Positions 51,715-59,774 of a stretch of 64,000 bases of DNA are shown piece by piece. Numbering within the stretch: position 1 is the stretch's first letter; the number at the start of each line of letters is the position of its first letter. The position numbers and the translations under genes are program-made. This DNA is from G963674835 sp963674835 (lineage in GTDB: Bacteria > Planctomycetota > Planctomycetia > Pirellulales > Thermoguttaceae), in the NCBI GenBank assembly GCA_963674835.2, contig CAXXKC010000003.1, positions 3,224,001 through 3,288,000 of the forward strand. Direction: 5' to 3'. The notes below the pieces were generated by a model, which was not told the DNA's origin, did not search any database, and saw nothing but the letters and a program-made list of their open reading frames with translations.

Positions 51715-54486
51715 TCAATCCGTACCGATCAGCTTCTCCAGCACGGCCGGTTCCAACGCCCCCTTCGGCCGGAAACCGTCCGACGCCATGTAGGCCAGCA
51801 GACTGTGCCGAAGCTGCCGTGCCGCAGGTCCCGCATCGAGGCCATTGGCCAGATCGATCGTGCTCACCACGACGCGGCCCGGCCCGACGGCCGCTTCGAA
51901 GACCAGCCCAAGCTTCTCATTCTGGGTGAAATTGTCGATCGCCTGAACTACCGGGCGGAACTCCGGCGGCGCAGCCCCCAACGAAATCGGCCGCGAGTGA
52001 ATGGCCAAGTCCCACCACTGCCAGTTCGAATGAAACTCCGTCGGAAACTGGGCCAACGCCGGATGCGACGGGTCACAGAGCATTCCCATCGTGCTCGTCT
52101 TCGTGCTGCTGAACCAGATCGGGCTCCAGAAGACGGGCGTGAATCGTCCCTCGCGCGCGCCGGCCAGACCACTCAGATGCGGCAGCAGCAATACCCGCCC
52201 TCCGGCTGCCAGCGGCCCCTTGGCCTCCTTCCACGACCGGCACACCACGACGCCCGCCGGCGCATCGGTATCCACGTGCGGCGGGTAGATCCAAAACTCC
52301 CAATCGTTGGCCAACCCCGTCCCCTCCAGTGTCAGTTCGATCCGGACCTTTGCCGGAGCCGGAAACGTCTTCAACGGAATCTCCATCGACCCCAGTGCCC
52401 GCAGACCGCCCGCGGCAATGTCCTGGCTGGCCAACTGCCCCGACGCCAACGTCCGGCCCTCGCCGTCGCGAATCGTCCAGCGCGGCGTAACGCCCTTGAA
52501 ATCCTGCGGTCCGTAGTGGGCCACATCCGCGGTTGCCGTGAACGTTTCGTCGCTCGTCCAGGTCCGCTTCGCCATGCGCACCAGCGGCACCGTCGCACCA
52601 CAGTAGCGCCGGAACTGGTCCGGTTCGATCAGCCCCTTGCTGTCCCAGAACGGATCGAGCGTGCCGACCAGCGCCGTTCCCTGCCCCGGAAAATCGCGCA
52701 GGTCCAGCAGTTGAAATCCCCCGAAACCGGGCGTCCGCAGTGCCGACTCGATCTCTTCCCGGTACAGCAGCACCATCAACTTGCCCGAAGCGAGGAAGAA
52801 GTCATGGGCTTGGTCGAGCATGTGATGCGCCGCCAGACTCTCGCGGATCAGCTCGAAATTCCTCGGCCACACCACACCCGTATACTTGCCAATCTCGTCG
52901 AAGTTCGGGTAGATCGTCCATTGACCGATCTCGTGCGAAACCACCGGCAGTCCGATGCCAGCGATCGCGTCGCGATAGTCGACCTGCGTCGACGGTGGCT
53001 GATCGTAGAAACGGCCCTGGCCGCGGACCCACCCGCGCGACGTCTTGTGCGTCACATAATAATCGTCAAACGGCTTCGGCTGGCTGGGACGTGTGGCGCA
53101 CGCATACAGATGCCGCGGGTCGGCCTTCTTACCGGCCCCGACCAGCTCTTCCAAGAACGGATCGTCGCCGCGGCCGAGCTCGTTTCCCAAGCACATCATG
53201 GCGAAACTGGGGTGATTGCCGTACGTATCCAGTATGCGGCGGAACTCCGCGCGGATGAACTCCACCCGGACCGGATCGTTGCTGATGGCCCCGTCGACCC
53301 ACATCGGCGTCTCTACGTGGAAAACCACCCCCGAGCGGTCGGCCGCTGCGAAAGCCGCTTCCGGAGGGCACCAGGAGTGAAACCGCAGGTGGTTCAGCCC
53401 ATACGACTTCAGAATGCGGCAGATCCGCATCCACGCCTCCACGTCCATCGACGGATAACCGGTCAACGGGAAGATGCAGCACTCCAGCGTTCCCCGCAAA
53501 AAGCGTGTGCGACCGTTGATGGCGAACTGCGTCCCGTTAGTTCCAAACTCCCTCATCCCGAAAACGACCGCCTTGCGATCGGCCCCGATTCCGGCCGTCA
53601 ACTCGTAGAGGTCCGGCGCGAACTCATCCCACAGCCGCACGTCGTCGCCCATCGGCAAATCCAACGCGACCGCAGTGCTTCCCGGAGCACATGTCACCTG
53701 CTGCGCCACCCGAGCGCTCGGCGGGCCCTGCTTCGCCGCTTCCAAACGCGACTCCAGCGTGAACTCGGTCGTGATCGGCTCCGCGGTTGCGTTCACAACG
53801 GTCGCCTTCACGCGGGCAACTTTCGTCTTCACGTCGGGATACACTTGCAACTCGTCGACCCAAACCGGTTCCGTCGCTACCAGTTCGAGGCGACCGACAA
53901 TCCCGTTCCAGTTCGTCTGCGTGTGCTCCGAAACCGAGTGACCGTGCGGGCCCACATCGATCTTCAGCCGGTTGTCCACACAGATCGTCAGCCGGTGCTT
54001 GCCCGGCGCGAGCACCCGGCTCAGGTCATACTCGTGCGGCACGCACAGGCTGTTTCGGCTGCCCATCGGCGTACCGTCAACCCAAACCTGCGTCTCCCAA
54101 TGACAACGCTCCAGGAACAGAACGACTCGCTTACCCTTCCACGCGGCCGGAATCTCCACCTCGCGCTGATACCAGGCCGGACCGACGTACTTGTACCGGC
54201 GCGTGAGATACTGCATGGCCTCACGGCCGCTCACGTCGGTCGGAGTCGGCGCGCCGACGTGGTTCTCGTCGGTCGAGCCCGGTAACCGAACCTCATCCGC
54301 AAAGTCCGCACCGATCCAGTTCTCCGTGTGGCCGATGTCCTTCGGATCGAGTCGAAAACGCCAAACGCCGGCCAGCGAAAGCACATCGCGGTCGCCCGAT
54401 TTCGCCGCTGCAGAATCCTCCGAAAAGCAGGGAACGCTGCAAGCAAGCCACATCAGCAACCACAGTACTCGATGTCGATAGGTCAT
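51715..54486 (-). CDS. Secreted glycoside hydrolase family 2 protein
   Basis: A 923-residue exported GH2 beta-glycosidase. The chosen ATG opens a signal peptide (TYRHRVLWLLMWLACSVPCF). Sugar-binding domain: LSLAGVWRFRLDP, WYQREVEIPAAWKGKRVVLF. Catalytic barrel: FAINGRTRFLRGTLECCIFP, LNHLRFHSWCPPEAAF, acid/base Glu in MCLGNELGRG (E436) and nucleophile Glu in VVSHEIGQW (E519). The tail (about 670-920) has NDWEFWIYPP, then ALAQFPTEFHSNWQWWD and LRHSLLAYMASDGFRP, parallel to the tail of the first GH2 enzyme (RWDYWLFPRVEP; YCDWQCSQML; YASGDAFEP). It is convergent with the KaiC-PPDK gene and divergent from the next secreted protein. Substrate unknown. Confidence 0.88.
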   Translation of the reverse strand: MTYRHRVLWLLMWLACSVPCFSEDSAAAKSGDRDVLSLAGVWRFRLDPKDIGHTENWIGADFADEVRLPGSTDENHVGAPTPTDVSGREAMQYLTRRYKYVGPAWYQREVEIPAAWKGKRVVLFLERCHWETQVWVDGTPMGSRNSLCVPHEYDLSRVLAPGKHRLTICVDNRLKIDVGPHGHSVSEHTQTNWNGIVGRLELVATEPVWVDELQVYPDVKTKVARVKATVVNATAEPITTEFTLESRLEAAKQGPPSARVAQQVTCAPGSTAVALDLPMGDDVRLWDEFAPDLYELTAGIGADRKAVVFGMREFGTNGTQFAINGRTRFLRGTLECCIFPLTGYPSMDVEAWMRICRILKSYGLNHLRFHSWCPPEAAFAAADRSGVVFHVETPMWVDGAISNDPVRVEFIRAEFRRILDTYGNHPSFAMMCLGNELGRGDDPFLEELVGAGKKADPRHLYACATRPSQPKPFDDYYVTHKTSRGWVRGQGRFYDQPPSTQVDYRDAIAGIGLPVVSHEIGQWTIYPNFDEIGKYTGVVWPRNFELIRESLAAHHMLDQAHDFFLASGKLMVLLYREEIESALRTPGFGGFQLLDLRDFPGQGTALVGTLDPFWDSKGLIEPDQFRRYCGATVPLVRMAKRTWTSDETFTATADVAHYGPQDFKGVTPRWTIRDGEGRTLASGQLASQDIAAGGLRALGSMEIPLKTFPAPAKVRIELTLEGTGLANDWEFWIYPPHVDTDAPAGVVVCRSWKEAKGPLAAGGRVLLLPHLSGLAGAREGRFTPVFWSPIWFSSTKTSTMGMLCDPSHPALAQFPTEFHSNWQWWDLAIHSRPISLGAAPPEFRPVVQAIDNFTQNEKLGLVFEAAVGPGRVVVSTIDLANGLDAGPAARQLRHSLLAYMASDGFRPKGALEPAVLEKLIGTD

Positions 54487-54748
54487 GGTCTCACCGGAAC
54501 GATTCCTGGAACAGCGCGGCCGCATCTCGCCGCCATCTGCCGCCATTATGCGGCCAGCCGAAGCCCCAGGCAACCGACCGGCTGGCCGATTCGACCGATC
54601 GCACGGGCCCCCGGTGGAATGGAATCGTGCCTCCGACTACACTGAGAGGTCGGTTTCCAAGCCGGGCCGTGTCCGCCCGTTCACAGTACGTGCGCGACAC
54701 GTGTCCGCACTCCCTACCCGCCCTTTAGCCGCTGAGGTTCCTTGGCCC

Positions 54749-56218
54749 ATGCCTCTCCGTCCATTGTCGATCCTGCTAGTCTTCGCCTTTGTCCCGATTT
54801 CCTTGCAACCGCTTTCCGCAGCCGAGAACGAGAAACCGGCGTGGTCCCCGCGCGTGCAAACCGCCCTCGACGCAACCCACCCCCTTCAGTTCCCACGCGG
54901 CAACCGGCTTCCCTTGTACTTGTGGCCGGCGACCGATCCGGGCGACCTGGACGATGCCACGGCCGAACACTTGGTCCAAGATCTCGATCGTCGCGGCGTC
55001 GGCCTGGTTTCATCGTGGTCCCCCTCGAATCGCGACGAGACCCTGAAACGCGCACTCACCATCGCCCGCGCGCAAACTAAGTTGAGCGTGCCTGTCAACA
55101 TCAACGCCACGGGCTGTCTGCATAGCTTCTTCAACGGCGATCCGCAAACCGCCCACGTCGACGACCAGGGCAAGCCCTTCTGGGACGACTCTTTCGGCCG
55201 CGGCAACATGGGCTGCCCCTTCACCGTCGGACCGCGAAAAGACCCCATCCGCGAGCAGGTCGCCTGGTTCGTCCAAAAGTACCAGGACGCGGACGTGAAA
55301 GTCGACTTCATCTTCACCGACTGGGAAATCGACGGGCCGATCGAATTCAACCGCGCCCAGGAAGCGTCCAAGCGATGCACCCGCTGCCGGGCCCAGTTCC
55401 AAGACATCAACAACTTCCTCGAGTTCCAGAAGTCCCTGCGCGAAATCCGCAGTGAGCTGCAACGATACGCCTACGCCCAGCCCGTTCTGGCCGCCTTCCC
55501 CAAGTCGCTCGTCGGCAACTATGCCGTCTATCCGAACGACGGATTCCGCTACTGGTACGACTACTTCGAAACGTACGTCGATGGCCAGCCCTGCATCGCC
55601 GATCAGAAGGCAAAGTACCGTCACTGGGCCAACGAATTCGCCGGCACCGGCTACACGTTTGCCATGCCGGTCGTCTACACGTGGTATCCGACCTACGACT
55701 GGTACGACTTCGCCAACAGCGACTATCGCTGGTTCTACAACATGCTGCTGGTCGCCAGCGGTGCCGGTCAGCACACGCCGGCCGACGTGCCGATCATCAG
55801 CTTCGTCCACTGGCACACCACGGCACCGCCCAACAACCCGGACCCCCGCGTCAAGCAAATGAGCCAGTCCGCTTACCAGGAATTGCTCTGGCACATGTTG
55901 CTCCGCGGCACCGACACGTTTTTCCTCTGGTGCCCCACCGACGAAGACGCCGAAGAGTGCCGGCTCGTGCACGAAGTCTACGCCGCCGCACAACAATACG
56001 GCGAATTCCTGGAAAAGGGTGTCCCTGTCACATTCCAGGTGCCCAAACGTCCCGGCCCGGTTCTCTCCGCCCTGCGTCTCGGCGACCGGCTGCTGGTGCG
56101 TCGGACCGATTTCGGCGACTCACCCGGCCCGGTCGAGTTGGCCGTCGACACCATGAAGGTCCCCGTTCCGGCTGCCCCGGGGCAGTGCCAGATCATCACG
56201 ATCCCAAAAGCCCCGTAA
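54749..56218 (+). CDS. Secreted barrel-type protein, putative glycoside hydrolase, family unknown
   Basis: A 489-residue exported protein. The ATG opens a signal peptide (PLRPLSILLVFAFVPISLQP, ending near LSAAEN). The body looks like a TIM barrel with LPLYLWPATDPGDL at the first strand, VPVNINATG, VDFIFTDWEIDGPIEFN with acidic D191 and E193 at a strand end, FAMPVVYTWYPTYDWYDF and a two-Cys pair (CTRCRAQF). The acidic pair on a beta strand suggests a glycosidase active site. I do not recognise a named family. It is transcribed away from the GH2 gene across a 262-bp spacer and has no visible RBS (leader GAGGTTCC...). Confidence 0.68.
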   Translation: MPLRPLSILLVFAFVPISLQPLSAAENEKPAWSPRVQTALDATHPLQFPRGNRLPLYLWPATDPGDLDDATAEHLVQDLDRRGVGLVSSWSPSNRDETLKRALTIARAQTKLSVPVNINATGCLHSFFNGDPQTAHVDDQGKPFWDDSFGRGNMGCPFTVGPRKDPIREQVAWFVQKYQDADVKVDFIFTDWEIDGPIEFNRAQEASKRCTRCRAQFQDINNFLEFQKSLREIRSELQRYAYAQPVLAAFPKSLVGNYAVYPNDGFRYWYDYFETYVDGQPCIADQKAKYRHWANEFAGTGYTFAMPVVYTWYPTYDWYDFANSDYRWFYNMLLVASGAGQHTPADVPIISFVHWHTTAPPNNPDPRVKQMSQSAYQELLWHMLLRGTDTFFLWCPTDEDAEECRLVHEVYAAAQQYGEFLEKGVPVTFQVPKRPGPVLSALRLGDRLLVRRTDFGDSPGPVELAVDTMKVPVPAAPGQCQIITIPKAP

Positions 56219-56261
56219 ATCGCGCTGCTGCCGATCGCGGCACACGCCGCCGACGTTGCGA

Positions 56262-57050
56262 TCACTTCCGACTTCCGGCCTCTCCGGTCATCGGGACGAA
56301 TACAACCGGTGCAACCGCCTGGCGGGTGACCGTGCCATCACGTTGCTTCTCCAGCACGATCAACTGCTGGGCGTACTTTCCCACGGGAATCACCAGCCGC
56401 CCGCCGCGTGCCAACTGCTCGACAAGCGGCTGGGGCACATGGTCCGGTGCGGCCGTGACGAGAATGACGTCGAACGGCGCCTTCTCGGCCCAGCCCTGAT
56501 ACCCGTCGCCCGCTCGCACCGTCACGTTCTTATAGCCCAGCTCGGCCAACCGCTTCGTCGCCTCCTGAGCCAGCGGCGCCACGATCTCGATGCTGTAAAC
56601 CTCCTTGCACAACTCGCCCAGCACGGCCGCCTGATACCCGGAACCCGTTCCAACCTCCAATGCCCGGCTCTCGGGCCTCGGCTTGGCCAGTTGCGTCATC
56701 AGCGCAACGATGTACGGTTGCGAGATCGTCTGCTGGTAGCCGATCGGCAGCGGATGATCCTCGTACGCCTGATCCTGCTCGTCCTTCGGCACAAACAGGT
56801 GGCGCGGAACCTTACCCATCACTTTCAACACGCGCTCATCAGTGATGTCCCGCCCCCGGAGCTGGCGGTCGACCATCTCCTGCCGTGCCTCCGCGGGCGT
56901 CGTCGTGCGCGGAACGTGCGGCCGCTGAGCAATGCCCCGGTCGGCTTCGGTGGTCCACACGATCGCCGCCCCGCCTGCCAACAAGGCCAGGACCGACAGC
57001 AGGACCAGACGCGAGAAATGAAGCCTCAACGCAGCATTTCGTACCGGCAT
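56262..57050 (-). CDS. pcm: Protein-L-isoaspartate O-methyltransferase, membrane-anchored
   Basis: Repairs isoaspartyl residues by SAM-dependent methylation. Length 262 with an N-terminal membrane anchor or uncleaved signal (LVLLSVLALLAGGAAIVW), so it acts at or outside the membrane, unlike cytosolic Pcm. Motifs: TPAEARQEMVDRQLRGRDI, ISQPYIVALMTQL, SAM loop LEVGTGSGYQAAVLGEL, and ILVTAAPDHVPQPLVEQL. The start ATG has AGGAGG seven bases upstream; those bases come from the edge of MITE copy 3, and the longer open frame simply reads through the MITE. It ends the PDH-related minus-strand block. Confidence 0.9.
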   Translation of the reverse strand: MPVRNAALRLHFSRLVLLSVLALLAGGAAIVWTTEADRGIAQRPHVPRTTTPAEARQEMVDRQLRGRDITDERVLKVMGKVPRHLFVPKDEQDQAYEDHPLPIGYQQTISQPYIVALMTQLAKPRPESRALEVGTGSGYQAAVLGELCKEVYSIEIVAPLAQEATKRLAELGYKNVTVRAGDGYQGWAEKAPFDVILVTAAPDHVPQPLVEQLARGGRLVIPVGKYAQQLIVLEKQRDGTVTRQAVAPVVFVPMTGEAGSRK

Positions 57051-57062
57051 CGTACTGCCTCC

Positions 57063-57165
57063 TATTGGGTCCTGCATTGGAACTGGAACGAGGCCGACCA
57101 TCGGGAGGCCGAAAGATCAGGATTGGGTTCGACCCCTTGTTCCGTCTTCAATACAGGCATCAATA
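57063..57165 (+). repeat. MITE-like element, copy 3
   Basis: Third 103-bp copy, beginning TATTGGGTCC and ending CAATA, with terminal imperfect inverted repeats as in copies 1 and 2. It occupies most of the spacer between the UroD-like gene and pcm. The base pairs just left of it (CCTCC on this strand, GGAGG on the other) provide the pcm ribosome-binding site and are also found beside copy 2. Confidence 0.78.
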
Positions 57166-57191
57166 ATGTGAGGAAGCGGCAGTCACGGCCA

Positions 57192-58292
57192 TTACGGGTT
57201 GCCGTCGCTGTGCGGCTCCGCAAGCGACTGGCGCAGCTCGTTGACCTCCTCGAAGATCGCCGTGATCTGCTCGTCGCGTACCTGATCGTCCATGTTGATG
57301 CAGCAGACACCCGTCAACCACGGGTTCCCCGACTCGTGCACCAACCGGCGAACGGTCGCGCGAATCTCCTCGGGTGTCTGCTTAATGATCTCTACGGGAC
57401 TGAGCCGGACGTTGAGGAAGGTCTGCGGCAAGTGCTTGCGCAGCACGGCCACGTCTCCGCCCCAACCCACGTCCAGAAAATCCAAGTGCGGCAGTTTCGC
57501 GAACGCCTCGGCGTAGCGATGCGGATCCTGTCCGCAGTAGTGGATCCCGTACGGCCGATATTGCCGGCCCCACTCGGCATCCACCCCCGCGAGAAACTGC
57601 TCGTACACCGACACCGATATCATCACGTGCGAACATTCGCTGTGGAGATGAACGGGCCGGGCAATGTGCCGCACGTTCCGGTTCACGCTGATCGACGTCG
57701 TGCCCGTCAGCTTGTGCACTCCGCGCGAGAAACGATCGCACACCGTCGCAATGTCGGCCAGGAACCGGGCCGCCTCGTCCGCCCGATCCACCAGGTCGAA
57801 GAAGAACTCCTCCCCGCGCAGATCGAGCGCCGTGTTGAGCACCCCGTTCCAGCCAATGTCGCCCCGCACGTAGCCGTATTTCTCCAGCAGTCCGTCGCAG
57901 AGCTGCTCATAACGCTTGTACGCCGGGCTGCGAAACGCCTCCTCCGGCGAAATCTCCGGCCGGTCGAGATGCCGCGCCACCACCTGCGGCGGCGCGCCTT
58001 CGCTGTAATCCACCTGGCAGCCCAGCATCGCCGAGTTCAAGCTCCCGGCCGCCAAGTGCACCGGCCCGAGAATCGGCAAGTCCTTGTCGTGGTCCTCGCC
58101 CAATCCGAAGCGTCCCCAGCGTTCGTACAGTGCCTTCTCCATCTTGCGCTCGGCTTCCACCCGCCGCGCCGGATGATAGAAGAAATCCTCGTCGAACGTG
58201 ATGCCCTCGTGCCGATGCCACCAGGACGGATGCAGCACGATGTCGACCGGCAGCATCGAGCACTCGATATACTCGTTGCGAAGATAGGGCAC
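57192..58292 (-). CDS. Uroporphyrinogen decarboxylase-like (URO-D superfamily) protein
   Basis: A 366-residue soluble protein with the URO-D/MtbA-type TIM barrel: GDIGWNGVLNTALDLRGEEF, FLADIATVCDRFSRGV, HSECSHVMISVSVYEQFLA, YGIHYCGQDPHRYAEAFAKL and LDFLDVGWGGDVAVLRKHLP. Members are either haem decarboxylases or corrinoid/cofactor methyltransferases. The His-X-Cys-type zinc site of methyltransferases may be served by His and Cys in YGIHYCG, and the true HemE arginine motif near the N-terminus is missing, so a methyltransferase-like role is more likely. The start is GTG with GGAGGAG six bases upstream. It follows the E3 gene after 12 nt, an unusual partner for a PDH operon. Confidence 0.8.
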   Translation of the reverse strand: MPYLRNEYIECSMLPVDIVLHPSWWHRHEGITFDEDFFYHPARRVEAERKMEKALYERWGRFGLGEDHDKDLPILGPVHLAAGSLNSAMLGCQVDYSEGAPPQVVARHLDRPEISPEEAFRSPAYKRYEQLCDGLLEKYGYVRGDIGWNGVLNTALDLRGEEFFFDLVDRADEAARFLADIATVCDRFSRGVHKLTGTTSISVNRNVRHIARPVHLHSECSHVMISVSVYEQFLAGVDAEWGRQYRPYGIHYCGQDPHRYAEAFAKLPHLDFLDVGWGGDVAVLRKHLPQTFLNVRLSPVEIIKQTPEEIRATVRRLVHESGNPWLTGVCCINMDDQVRDEQITAIFEEVNELRQSLAEPHSDGNP

Positions 58293-58304
58293 TGGCTCCT
58301 CCGT

Positions 58305-59729
58305 CTACGCTTTCGCACGCTTCGGCCGATACAGGTCCGTCGCCGTCCCGTAAAAGACCTCCGCAGCGCTGCCCAGGGTCTCGCCGAGCGTCGGATGCGT
58401 GTGGATCGTCTCCGTGATGTCGCGCACCGCGCAGCCCATCTCGATCGCCAGAACGGCCTCCGCGATCAGATCGCCCGCGCTTGCGCCGACAATCCCGCAC
58501 CCGATAACGCGTTCGGTCTCGGGATCGATGACCCATTTGGTCATTCCCTCCGTGCGTCCCACGGCCTGCGCCCGGCCGCTGGCGCCCCAGGGGAACTGGG
58601 CTACTTCCACCTTGCGGCCCGATTGCTTGGCCTCCGTTTCCATCACGCCGGCCCAGGCCACCTCCGGATCGGTGAACACCACGGCCGGAATCGCCCGCGG
58701 CGCAAACACGGCCGGCTCACCCGCCAGCACCTCCACCGCCACCTTCCCCTCATGCGAAGCCTTGTGCGCGAGCATCGGCTGCCCGGCCACGTCGCCGATG
58801 GCAAAGATCCGCGGGTCGGCCGTCCGCTGCTGCTGATCGACCACAACGAAGCCCTTCTCGTCGACCTCGACCTTAGTCTTCTCCAATCCCAGGTCGGCGC
58901 TGTTGGGCCGCCGGCCCACCGACAGCAACACGCGGCTGAACTTCTGCACCTTCTTCTCGACGTCGCCATCCAGCGTGACCTCGATCGCTTTCCCTTTCTC
59001 CTTCATGGCCGCCACCTTCGTGTTCAGGTGGATGGCCTCCAACTTGCCCTTTAGTTGCTTGGCCAGCGGGCGCACCAGGTCGCGATCCGCACCGGGCAGC
59101 AATCCGTCGGTCAGCTCGACGACCGTCACTCGGCTGCCCAGCGCCGCGTAGACAGTCGCCATCTCCAGCCCGATGTAGCCGCCCCCGATGACCAGCAGCG
59201 TTTCCGGAATCTCCGGCAAGTCCAGCGCCGCGGTCGAATCCATCAGCCGCTGGCTCGGCAGATCCAGCCCCGGAACGCTCGCCGAGCTCGAACCGGTCGC
59301 CAGAATGCACTGCTCGAACCGAAGACGATTGTCCTCCAACGGCTGCCCGCCGACCGCCTGCAATCGAAGCGTCTGAGAATCTTCAAACACGGCCCGGGCT
59401 TGCACCACCTTCACGTTGCGCTTCTGGCTCAGTTGTTTCAGTCCGCCGGTCAGCGTCTGAATCACGGCCTCCTTGCGCCCGCGAACCTTGTCCAAATCGA
59501 TGGTCGGCTCGCCGAACGCGACTCCCCAATCGTCCAGATGCTTGGCCTCGGCCATCACCTTGGCCACGTGCAGCAGCGCCTTCGAAGGAATGCAGCCTCG
59601 CAGAAGACAAACGCCGCCCAGCCGCGGCTCCAAATCGACGATTGTCACCTTCATGCCCATATCGGCCGCCAAAAACGCAGCCGCATATCCACCGGGTCCG
59701 CCGCCGATCACAGCTAGTTGAGTGTCCAT
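58305..59729 (-). CDS. lpdA: Dihydrolipoyl dehydrogenase (E3)
   Basis: FAD-dependent E3 that reoxidises lipoyl groups of 2-oxoacid dehydrogenases, passing electrons to NAD+. Length 474. FAD loop VIGGGPGGYAAAF; redox disulphide in GGVCLLRGCIPSKALL (C41 and C46); NAD loop VIGGGYIGLEMATVYAALG; second FAD motif RIFAIGDVAGQPML; catalytic base in IHTHPTLGETLG near the C-terminus. All expected residues are present. It follows the NADH dehydrogenase gene and, with E1 and E2 upstream, completes the pyruvate dehydrogenase set on this strand. Confidence 0.96.
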   Translation of the reverse strand: MDTQLAVIGGGPGGYAAAFLAADMGMKVTIVDLEPRLGGVCLLRGCIPSKALLHVAKVMAEAKHLDDWGVAFGEPTIDLDKVRGRKEAVIQTLTGGLKQLSQKRNVKVVQARAVFEDSQTLRLQAVGGQPLEDNRLRFEQCILATGSSSASVPGLDLPSQRLMDSTAALDLPEIPETLLVIGGGYIGLEMATVYAALGSRVTVVELTDGLLPGADRDLVRPLAKQLKGKLEAIHLNTKVAAMKEKGKAIEVTLDGDVEKKVQKFSRVLLSVGRRPNSADLGLEKTKVEVDEKGFVVVDQQQRTADPRIFAIGDVAGQPMLAHKASHEGKVAVEVLAGEPAVFAPRAIPAVVFTDPEVAWAGVMETEAKQSGRKVEVAQFPWGASGRAQAVGRTEGMTKWVIDPETERVIGCGIVGASAGDLIAEAVLAIEMGCAVRDITETIHTHPTLGETLGSAAEVFYGTATDLYRPKRAKA

Positions 59730-59774
59730 CGCGTCCCATCAAGGTCTAAGGGTCAAGGATCATCGATCCAAGGT

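Noticed and set aside
51664..54285. Plus-strand open frame of about 873 codons opposite the second GH2 gene
   Set aside because: Shadow of the GH2 gene; Arg/His/Pro-rich with no domain.
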